Below are positions 7,541-13,345 of a stretch of 38,739 bases of DNA, piece by piece. A program made the translations under genes and the position numbers. The notes under the pieces were generated by a model. That model ran no database searches. It was given only the letters and a program-made list of their open reading frames with translations, and was not told where the DNA came from. Source of the stretch: Clostridiales bacterium PH28_bin88. Its GTDB lineage: Bacteria > Bacillota > PH28-bin88. How positions within the stretch are numbered: position 1 is the stretch's first letter; each line of letters begins with the position of its first letter. The DNA is taken from positions 1 to 38,739 of the forward strand of contig LAKY01000015.1 in assembly GCA_000987045.1 (NCBI GenBank), written 5' to 3'.

Positions 7541-7628
7541 TGATCAAGGCAAACCCTGTGAAAGCAGGGGGCGCAAAGCTACGGGTCTAAAGCTGAAAGG
7601 CCATGATCGCCGGGCTGCCAGTAGGTTT
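7541..7628 (+). ncRNA. c-di-GMP-I riboswitch (GEMM-I), cassette 2
   Basis: The aptamer is identical to that of cassette 1 from TGATCAAGGCAAACC through the GAAA-capped stem, GCGCAAAGC, GGGTCTAAAG and GATCGCCGGGCTGCC. Only the joining sequence to the terminator differs (GTAGGTTTTGAAG against GTAGGTTTAGTAAG). It controls the second ECF sigma operon. Confidence 0.92.
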
Positions 7629-7631
7629 TGA

Positions 7632-7658
7632 AGTCACCTACAGGTACGGTGGCTTTTT
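7632..7658 (+). terminator. Riboswitch expression-platform terminator, cassette 2
   Basis: AGTCACC/GGTGGCT stem, 9-nt loop and a T-run. The competing stem GTAGGT/ACCTAC is perfect here, while copy 1 has a G-U wobble at the same place. This supports a real antiterminator. Confidence 0.75.
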
Positions 7659-7686
7659 ATGTTGCCGGCCTTAAGGAGGGGCAGGG

Positions 7687-8277
7687 ATGTTATTTAGGAA
7701 ATCAAAACGTAGATCCCGCTGTTCCACGGAAACACAGCAACTCATCTTTGAAGTGTATTTTGACCGTGTATATCGATTTGCACTGTCTGTAACGCGTAAT
7801 CCCGCGGCAGCGGAAGAAATTGCCCAAGAGACGTTTACTATTGCCTTTGCCAAGTATGACCAGTTGCAGGATCGGTCCAAGATTGGCGCATGGCTAAACG
7901 CTATCGCCCTTAATTTAGCCAGGGCTGAATCTAACCACCGGAAGAAGGTTGTCCCCATGGACCCGGAGGACCAGGCTCTGGTGCAAGATGATCGCAGCTC
8001 TGAGGATTTTGAAAGTGTACTGGCACAAAGAGAAACATCGTTGGAATTAAAGAAAGCAGTCAATAACTTGCCGCCCGACTCCCGCGACGTTGTACTTTTA
8101 AAATATTACGAAGAACTTGAAGTGGAGGAAATCGCCAGACTGTTGAAACTGCCGGAAGGTACAGTTAAATCGAGATTGAGCAGGTCAAGGAACAAATTAC
8201 GGAGAATATTGATGGGCGGAGAAGGTTTCACTAAGGAAGATTCCGGTGGGAAGGGAGGGACTGATGGTGTTAACTGA
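7687..8277 (+). CDS. ECF sigma factor, cassette 2
   Basis: This 196-aa protein is a close paralogue of the copy 1 sigma factor, with roughly nine of ten residues the same by eye. ECF region 2 is at about 20-90 and region 4 at about 125-180, with the recognition helix EGTVKSRLSRSRNKLR. The two copies have the same region 4 apart from scattered substitutions, so they should read the same promoters. The C-terminal tail is three residues longer. AAGGAGG precedes the ATG, and the 3' end overlaps the anti-sigma gene by 14 bp. Most third-position differences between the copies are silent, as expected for two copies both under selection. Confidence 0.93.
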   Translation: MLFRKSKRRSRCSTETQQLIFEVYFDRVYRFALSVTRNPAAAEEIAQETFTIAFAKYDQLQDRSKIGAWLNAIALNLARAESNHRKKVVPMDPEDQALVQDDRSSEDFESVLAQRETSLELKKAVNNLPPDSRDVVLLKYYEELEVEEIARLLKLPEGTVKSRLSRSRNKLRRILMGGEGFTKEDSGGKGGTDGVN

Positions 8278-9013
8278 TAAGGAATTGGATAGGTTGATTG
8301 CAGCCGCCATCAGGGAGGAAATCGACGGGCAGCAAATGCCTCCGGAAGTCAAGGAACGGGTGCGGGCGGCGTTGGGGCTGAACAGACGGGCAAGACCTTA
8401 TTCGGGTTTTAGAGTCGTTGCCCTCGTTGCCGCTGTTCTGTCAATGATGGTCCTGGTTTCTTACCTTGTTCTGCCCACTCAGGCCACCGCCGTCAGCGTA
8501 AAGCTGGTAAAAAGGCTGGAGTACCTGATCCAGGACAGGCTATACAACATCTCCGAAGGTTACAGCACACAACCGGAGTCAGAACCGGCTCCACCACAGG
8601 TTCCGGAGATTGAGATTATTAAGGAAGAAAAAGTATCTCTGGATGAAGCCAGGGCAAGGCTGCCGTTTGTGCTCCTGGTGCCGAAATACCTTCCGGAAGG
8701 CAGCCAGTTGACAATCGTCACAATATCCGGCACTAAACCGTTAATGGACGTTAAACTGGTGTATACCGGGACAGCGGGAACCATGATGATTACAGAGAAC
8801 GGAGTCAGCAGCAATCTGGGCCTTGGGATCGGCTATGACGCCGATGACACAAAAGTGGAAAGGGTCAACATCCGCGGTGTTCAAGGGAATCTTTTATCCA
8901 ATAAGAGTGGCCAAACCGTCTTAATTTGGCACGATCAGGGGGTTACTTATAGAATTCTGGGGCCTTTTCCGCCTGAAGAAATAAAAAAAATTGCCGAAAG
9001 CCTGTCTTCATAG
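8264..9013 (+). CDS. Membrane anti-sigma factor with DUF4367-like outer domain, cassette 2
   Basis: The start is the ATG equivalent to copy 1, behind GGGAGGGACTG; an ATG 18 bp earlier in frame lacks a ribosome site. The protein is 249 aa, the same length as copy 1, with a cytoplasmic N-terminus, one transmembrane segment at about 49-72, a Pro-rich linker and a DUF4367-like domain ending in EEIKKIAESLSS. The last 130 bp are almost unchanged between the copies, while the middle of the outer domain carries more substitutions (for example KYLPEGSQLTIVTISGT). It probably holds the partner sigma factor at the membrane until an envelope signal arrives. The type of release, conformational or proteolytic, is not visible. 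Confidence 0.85.
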   Translation: MVLTDKELDRLIAAAIREEIDGQQMPPEVKERVRAALGLNRRARPYSGFRVVALVAAVLSMMVLVSYLVLPTQATAVSVKLVKRLEYLIQDRLYNISEGYSTQPESEPAPPQVPEIEIIKEEKVSLDEARARLPFVLLVPKYLPEGSQLTIVTISGTKPLMDVKLVYTGTAGTMMITENGVSSNLGLGIGYDADDTKVERVNIRGVQGNLLSNKSGQTVLIWHDQGVTYRILGPFPPEEIKKIAESLSS

Positions 9014-9041
9014 GGAACCTGAGAGGGTCCATCCTTATCTA
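9014..9041 (+). promoter_or_regulatory. Rightward ECF-type promoter of cassette 2
   Basis: GGAACC, a 16-bp spacer and TATCTA, starting one base after the anti-sigma stop codon. Together with the leftward site it forms an inverted pair around the cassette. The gene that it once drove is now a short relic; the stalk-protein gene farther right has its own site. Confidence 0.7.
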
Positions 9042-9064
9042 AGTATTGGTGAGATAAAACATAC

Positions 9065-9120
9065 TTGGAGGGATGGACTGTGTTGTTTATTAGAGGATGA
9101 TTGGATTAGTACCGGTTGCC
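9065..9120 (+). pseudogene. Relic of the small secreted protein gene found beside cassette 3
   Basis: ACTTGGAGGGATGGACTGTG matches the start region of the intact gene at 11918, including the ribosome site and the GTG start. The frame then reads about six codons to TGA. Similarity continues to about 9120 (GGTTGCCGCT) and is then lost. From there to 9247 I see no coding sequence. Confidence 0.6.
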
Positions 9121-9247
9121 GCTATCCGCCGTAATTGTACAGACGCGAAAAGGTTATTGTCAGGTAGTATTTAGGATTGTTGCCACCGATTATGGCAAAT
9201 TTATGTAGTTTTGGCAATACTACAAGGGTCGAAAACACCTAGTGAAG

Positions 9248-9275
9248 GGAACCGAATGATAGTTACTTTCGTCTA
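9248..9275 (+). promoter_or_regulatory. ECF-type promoter of the stalk-domain protein gene
   Basis: GGAACC, a 16-bp spacer and CGTCTA, a textbook ECF arrangement. It has the same -35 and spacer length as the six cassette-edge sites but an unrelated spacer sequence, so it is not simply a copy of the repeat. It lies 45 bp before the ATG of the 277-aa gene. Confidence 0.7.
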
Positions 9276-9319
9276 TAAATAAGAATACTAAGGGATAAAT
9301 TTTACGGGAGGTTTCAGAA

Positions 9320-10153
9320 ATGAAGCAAAACTGGCTGATCGTATTATTAGTCGGAGTGTTGTTGCTAACGGGATTTCCCAACGGAGTGACGGCAGCCCAG
9401 CCGATTAGTATAACTCTTGACGGTGAGGAATTGGATTTTGATGTAGCCCCGGTGCTGGAAAGTGGCCGGGTACTGGTACCGGTGCGAGTTATCTTTGAGG
9501 CTTTTGGCGCAACCGTAGATTGGGATACTGCTACCAATACAATCACGGCTAGGCGGGATAACGATACTATCAAATTAACCATCGGTAATAAGACCGCCCA
9601 CAAAAATGGTGAAGCGGTAGAACTTGACGTGCCGGCTAAGATTATTAGAGGTAGAACACTAGTACCCGTGAGGTTCGTTTCGGAAGCGTTAGGGGCTAAG
9701 GTACTATGGGACTCCAAAAATCAAGTGGTGAGTATACACCAAAGAAATGAGTTGGAATTGCAGGCGATAGAACAAGTAAAAAAATATCTGTCGATGCTTG
9801 ATAAAGCTGTAGGAGGAGGCCTTGAAGACGAAGAATGGGAAAGTATCCTTTCTGAAGCGGCCATTAAAAGTGGCTATGGGATTGACGCGAGGGTATTTAA
9901 GCCAATGTCAGGCCAAATGGGGTCCTCGGGTCGCTCAATACAAGATATAGCAATCGTGGACTCAAAAACACTCAGTATAGGGCCCAACATTACTACCATA
10001 ATGGTTACGGCCCGGTATATCTACTATGACCCGACTAGTCCTTTTGTTGCGCGCACTCGCCTGCAGTACGAAAAAAATTATTATTTAATTAAGGAACAAG
10101 GAGATATGGTATTAGACAGAGAGGAGACTGTCAAGGAAACTCCGGTTAAATGA
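9320..10153 (+). CDS. Secreted stalk-domain (copper amine oxidase N-terminal-like) protein
   Basis: This 277-aa protein has a Sec signal peptide (KQNWLIVLLVGVLLLTGFP, cleavage near TAA). Residues 27-145 form the two-part stalk domain: ITLDGEELDFDVAP, RVLVPVRVIFEAFGATVDWD, then AVELDVPAKIIRGRTLVPVRFVSEALGAKVLWD. This domain is common in exported proteins of Clostridia and is thought to serve in envelope attachment or assembly rather than catalysis. The C-terminal 130 residues match no family that I know. GGGAGG precedes the ATG. A strong ECF-type promoter lies upstream and a hairpin follows. It is the best-supported rightward target of the sigma cassettes. Confidence 0.8.
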   Translation: MKQNWLIVLLVGVLLLTGFPNGVTAAQPISITLDGEELDFDVAPVLESGRVLVPVRVIFEAFGATVDWDTATNTITARRDNDTIKLTIGNKTAHKNGEAVELDVPAKIIRGRTLVPVRFVSEALGAKVLWDSKNQVVSIHQRNELELQAIEQVKKYLSMLDKAVGGGLEDEEWESILSEAAIKSGYGIDARVFKPMSGQMGSSGRSIQDIAIVDSKTLSIGPNITTIMVTARYIYYDPTSPFVARTRLQYEKNYYLIKEQGDMVLDREETVKETPVK

Positions 10154-10167
10154 TCTATTTTCCAACC

Positions 10168-10205
10168 AAATTGGAGGGTGGGGAATCATTCCCACCCTCC
10201 AATTT
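10168..10205. terminator. 15-bp hairpin between convergent genes
   Basis: AAATTGGAGGGTGGG pairs with its complement around an 8-nt loop. It lies between the stalk-protein gene and the convergent 350-aa gene and probably serves both strands, although no T-run follows. It is the structural twin of the hairpin at 3381-3414, with matching flanks and compensating stem changes. Confidence 0.65.
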
Positions 10206-10269
10206 GCGTGTTAACCGCCCATGCCTGCCAAAACGTAACCGACACTGAAATAGGGCAAGGCAATTTTGG

Positions 10270-11322
10270 CTAGATGGTAGTAATATAAACTGCTAGAGGT
10301 GTGGCAGAAGCGCCAGCGTGCATTACCGTAAATTCAGCATTAGTTGTTCCAGGATTGGCAGTATAGTCCATAATATGGGCGACATTCGGGTTGGTAGTAT
10401 TCAGTTCCGGTATACCGTAGGTTCCTGTGGGGATTTTCGCAGCACCACCATAATTTCCTCCCCTTGGATTAACTCTGATACGAACAGTCTTCGTCACCCC
10501 GGAAGTGTTATTTACCGGTATGGTTACTCGATACGTTGCTCCGTAATGCCCCTTGTTAGTTATTGCATTGCTACTATCGTAACTGGACGAATCGTTAAGC
10601 AAGATATCTGTGGAATTATTCGAGATGCTGAAGGAAGAGGTTTGCCCGATAGAATACGTTTGCGTCGTGCCGGCAATATCCGCTTGTGACCAGCTTCCTC
10701 TTGGGTGTGTCTCATATTTAGGTACTGGACTGCTTGTAATTATCGTTAAATCATCGCTGGTATTTTTGCTTGCTACCGTTCGAATGTGGTAATTGAGATT
10801 GCCGCTTCCAGAATAACGCGCCACCGTAAACTCGAACAAGAAACCCACTAAATAATCAGTAGGTAGGTCGTATGCTTCTACCAAGCCGACACCCCGACCG
10901 AAGCGGTTGTGAACTGGGGTTATGGTATCGAGCGTTCCTCCAAGACACCCCTTAGCCAAACATTGTCCGACATAGGAAATATACTGTGAAGTATCGTTCG
11001 TGGAGCGTTTTTCTCGCTTAACACTCTGCAATTCAATGGTATTCGTTGATGACAGGTTCTCAACCGTGAGACCAATCTTCACAGTCCCTCCAGTCTTGTT
11101 TAAGTGCCAACCGAATACCCTATGAAGGACACTTGTACTAGACGTGTTAACATTGTCATGCCAAAGTGTTCCTCTTGTCACGTTGAACGAAGAACTGTTC
11201 AGAGTTTCAGGATTATCACTAACCATAAGCCTGCGAGTTCCAATAAGTGAAGCTGACTGGATATTGGTCGGGGTCATTACAGTCATCTGGCCAGAAGTGA
11301 GATTACTCTGGGTACATGTCAT
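10270..11322 (-). CDS. Beta-rich hypothetical surface-type protein, leftward target of cassette 3
   Basis: This 350-aa protein is rich in Thr, Ser, Asn and Val with few charged residues, as in extracellular beta-sandwich or spore-surface proteins. It has no N-terminal signal peptide (it begins MTCTQSNLTSGQMTVMTP) and no membrane segment. It has three cysteines: one at residue 3 and the pair in GQCLAKGCLGG. The last part (NTSGVTKTVRIRVNPRGGNYGGAAK) looks like a separate domain. I recognise no family. GGAGGG stands eight bases before the ATG. The only promoter candidate is the leftward ECF-type site 265 bp upstream. The lack of a signal sets it apart from the other predicted targets; it could use another export route or be placed on the spore. 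Confidence 0.65.
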   Translation of the reverse strand: MTCTQSNLTSGQMTVMTPTNIQSASLIGTRRLMVSDNPETLNSSSFNVTRGTLWHDNVNTSSTSVLHRVFGWHLNKTGGTVKIGLTVENLSSTNTIELQSVKREKRSTNDTSQYISYVGQCLAKGCLGGTLDTITPVHNRFGRGVGLVEAYDLPTDYLVGFLFEFTVARYSGSGNLNYHIRTVASKNTSDDLTIITSSPVPKYETHPRGSWSQADIAGTTQTYSIGQTSSFSISNNSTDILLNDSSSYDSSNAITNKGHYGATYRVTIPVNNTSGVTKTVRIRVNPRGGNYGGAAKIPTGTYGIPELNTTNPNVAHIMDYTANPGTTNAEFTVMHAGASATPLAVYITTI

Positions 11323-11586
11323 AAAGCAATCCCTCCATTAATTGATTTTAGTTGGTGAAAGGTTGATTCAAGATATTGCCTTCATCTGCTCAACGCCTGC
11401 TCTTTCAAGGTTTGGACTTGGGGCTGTCATCCCTAATTCTTCAGGAATTTCCCGCTCAGTTCGACTCTAAGACTGTCGCGTGATAACCTTTTGCTGTTCG
11501 TAGCTGTCAAGTGTAGGGGACCATGATCATTCACCTCCTCGTACGGCTTGTCTCTAACCCTCTACTGTATTTGCTTCTCTATAACT
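11323..11586 (-). other. Long leader of the 350-aa gene
   Basis: About 260 nt separate the leftward ECF-type -10 from the ATG. The leader contains a strong GAGGAGG at 11534-11540 (complement) but only a frame of a few codons at proper spacing. A second coding-like run, EREIPEELGMTAPSPNLE, ends 20 codons before the real ribosome site. It may be a gene relic or a leader with a regulatory role. No known riboswitch fold is apparent. Confidence 0.35.
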
Positions 11587-11614
11587 AAGATAAAGATGTC
11601 CCCCCTCAGGTTCC
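11587..11614 (-). promoter_or_regulatory. Leftward ECF-type promoter of cassette 3
   Basis: On the minus strand GGAACC, a 16-bp spacer and TATCTT, the same -10 as in cassette 1. It is kept although the sigma and anti-sigma genes of this copy are gone. The next gene is the 350-aa protein. Confidence 0.65.
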
Positions 11615-11615
11615 C

Positions 11616-11849
11616 ACTCACCGGAAAAAAATCCGATTTTTTTATTTTTATCTCGACTGCCTTCTTTCCCATTGCCTGGCCAGGTTTCCACGGATCTATC
11701 CAAGATCGGCGCATGGGAGGTTGCTATCGCCCTTAATTTAGCAAAGCGGGCAAACTATCTTCATCCGGCAAGATAAGGAAATTGTTTGTAGAATTATAGG
11801 CCTTTTCCGCCTGAAGAAATAAAAAAATTACGGAAAACCTGTCTTCATA
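11616..11849 (+). pseudogene. Collapsed third copy of the riboswitch-sigma-anti-sigma cassette
   Basis: The sequence follows the intact cassettes through the A/T tract and TTTCCA at about 11690. It then jumps to sigma region 2 (ATCCAAGAT and GCTATCGCCCTTAATTTAG at 11698-11745), then to the last 65 bp of the anti-sigma gene (GGCCTTTTCCGCCTGAAGAA). The promoter, the riboswitch, most of sigma and nearly all of anti-sigma are missing. At least two deletions are needed. The whole copy is about 300 bp against 1645 bp for copy 2. Confidence 0.85.
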
Positions 11850-11850
11850 G

Positions 11851-11878
11851 GGAACCTGAGAGGGTCCATCTTTATCTA
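11851..11878 (+). promoter_or_regulatory. Rightward ECF-type promoter of cassette 3
   Basis: GGAACC, a 16-bp spacer and TATCTA, complete. It lies 40 bp before the GTG of the 151-aa secreted protein gene, with a short leader like that at cassette 2. Confidence 0.75.
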
Positions 11879-11917
11879 AGTAATAGTGGGATAAAAAAAT
11901 ACTTGGAGGGATGGACT

Positions 11918-12373
11918 GTGTTCTTAAAGAGAGGATTATTGCTGGTTGCCGCTGTCTTGTGTTTAACATGGCTGATAGGCGGTCCCTCGTTCGCCCAGGC
12001 CGGGTTGGCCCCTCCTCCCGCGGAGGAAGCAACGGAAATCGGCATCGAGGCGCTACAGTTGATTGCGCTGTATGACACTCAAATCGTGCAGGTGGGAAGT
12101 GAAGCCAAAGTCAAGGTTGACGGTTATACCCAGACTCAGTTCATAGTGGATTATGTGGCGGTAAAAATATACCTGCAAAAATGGGACGGGTTCAACTGGG
12201 TGGACGTTACCTACTACCCGTTTGAAAATTACTTTACCGACTATGTAGACGGTGCGTACTATTACCCCGTACAGCGGGGTTACTATTACCGGACCAAAGG
12301 GGTGCATATGGCCAGGATTGGAGACACCTCCGAGGAGACGACCTCGCATTCCACCAGTATCAGAATTCAGTAG
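11918..12373 (+). CDS. Small secreted hypothetical protein, rightward target of cassette 3
   Basis: The GTG start is chosen because GGAGGG lies seven bases upstream; a TTG 15 bp earlier overlaps the ribosome site. The 151-aa product has a signal peptide (FLKRGLLLVAAVLCLTWLIG, cleavage near FAQA). The mature part is about 125 residues, rich in Tyr and Val (DVTYYPFENYFTDYVDGAYYYP), with no cysteine. It ends in GDTSEETTSHSTSIRIQ, a compact beta-type domain of unknown family. It follows an intact ECF-type promoter and ends at its own terminator. A relic of the same gene is found right of cassette 2, so this gene was part of the duplicated unit. Confidence 0.75.
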   Translation: MFLKRGLLLVAAVLCLTWLIGGPSFAQAGLAPPPAEEATEIGIEALQLIALYDTQIVQVGSEAKVKVDGYTQTQFIVDYVAVKIYLQKWDGFNWVDVTYYPFENYFTDYVDGAYYYPVQRGYYYRTKGVHMARIGDTSEETTSHSTSIRIQ

Positions 12374-12401
12374 GATGGCCTTCCACCGGCGCTAAAATCA
12401 G

Positions 12402-12441
12402 CAAGCGCCCCTGGCACTTTGGCCGGGGGGCGCTTGTTTTT
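12402..12441 (+). terminator. Intrinsic terminator after the 151-aa gene
   Basis: CAAGCGCCCC pairs with GGGGCGCTTG around a loop of about 15 nt and is followed by TTTTTG. It closes the accessory region before the convergent nad operon. Confidence 0.85.
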
Positions 12442-12496
12442 GCAAGGTGAAAGGGATTTCTTGTTATCGGCAGGCGGGATAACCTTGTTTACCCTG

Positions 12497-13330
12497 TCAG
12501 ATCAGTTCCAGGCTGAGATCCAGGGCGGGGACGCTGTGGGTCAGGGCGCCGATGGAGATCAGGTCGACGCCGGTGGCGGCTACTTCGGCCACCCGGTCCA
12601 GGGTGATGCCGCCCGAGGCCTCTACCAGGGCCTTTCCGGAAACCATGGCTACGGCCTGCCGCATTTCCGGCAGCGACATGTTGTCCAGCATGATGATGTC
12701 CACCCCGGCCTCCATTGCTTCCACCACCTGGGCCAGGGTTTCCGCTTCCGCCTCGACCTTGGTGGTGATGGGGATGGCCTGCCGTACCCTGGCCACCGCC
12801 GGGGCAATGCCGCCCGCGGCCTTGATATGGTTATCCTTGAGCAAAACCGCGTCCCCCAGGTTCCAGCGGTGGTTGGCGCCGCCGCCCATCCGCACGGCGT
12901 ATTTGTCCAGTAAGCGCAGGCCGGGCACGGTTTTGCGGGTGTCGCAGATTTTGGCCCGGTGGGGTTTAACCCGTTCCACGTAACTGGCAGTTAAGGTGGC
13001 GATGCCCGAGAGGCGCTGGAGAAAATTCAGGGCCACCCGCTCAGCCCCCAGGACGGCGGGCAAAGGCCCCTCCACCCGCGCCACCTCCTGCCCTGCCTTG
13101 ACATCACTGCCGTCGCTCACCAAGGGGGTGAAGGTGCAACCGGGTGGAACCAGGTGAAAGGCCAGTTCGGCCACCGGCAGGCCGGCCACGATGCCGTCCT
13201 GGCGGGTCACGATGATACCCTGGCCCCGGTCAGCGGGCGTAAACAGGGCGGCGCTGGTCAGGTCGCCAGCGCCCAGGTCTTCCTCGAGGGCGTTCTTGAC
13301 TGTCTCGGTAACGGCCAGCATATTGAGCAT
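12497..13330 (-). CDS. nadC: Nicotinate-nucleotide pyrophosphorylase (quinolinate phosphoribosyltransferase)
   Basis: This 277-aa protein converts quinolinate and PRPP to nicotinate mononucleotide, CO2 and pyrophosphate, the third step of de novo NAD synthesis. The N-terminal domain (about 1-115) starts ALEEDLGAGDLTS. The barrel carries RVALNFLQRLSGIAT, CDTRKTVPGLRLLDKYAVRMGG with the PRPP/quinolinate-binding Arg and Lys residues, HRWNLGDAVLLKDNHI, EAEAETLAQ and IIMLDNMS, and ends with VEASGGI and ISIGALTHS. The length is normal for the family. GGAGG precedes the ATG by nine bases. It is the last gene of nadA-nadB-nadC, 15 bp after nadB. Confidence 0.97.
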   Translation of the reverse strand: MLNMLAVTETVKNALEEDLGAGDLTSAALFTPADRGQGIIVTRQDGIVAGLPVAELAFHLVPPGCTFTPLVSDGSDVKAGQEVARVEGPLPAVLGAERVALNFLQRLSGIATLTASYVERVKPHRAKICDTRKTVPGLRLLDKYAVRMGGGANHRWNLGDAVLLKDNHIKAAGGIAPAVARVRQAIPITTKVEAEAETLAQVVEAMEAGVDIIMLDNMSLPEMRQAVAMVSGKALVEASGGITLDRVAEVAATGVDLISIGALTHSVPALDLSLELI

Positions 13331-13345
13331 GACGTTAAACCTCCT

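Noticed and set aside
7400..9044. Cassette 2 as a transposon with 32-bp terminal inverted repeats (29 of 32 matching)
   Set aside because: No transposase is inside, no convincing target duplication (only a possible ATT), the collapsed copy keeps exact -35/-10 boxes, homology continues into the rightward leader and gene start, and a related promoter lies elsewhere with another spacer. Divergent promoters explain the ends better, although a mobile origin is not excluded.
11433..11534. 33-codon GTG frame with strong GAGGAGG in the leader of the 350-aa gene
   Set aside because: The GTG overlaps the ribosome site itself and the properly spaced ATG gives only seven codons, so a real product is unlikely.
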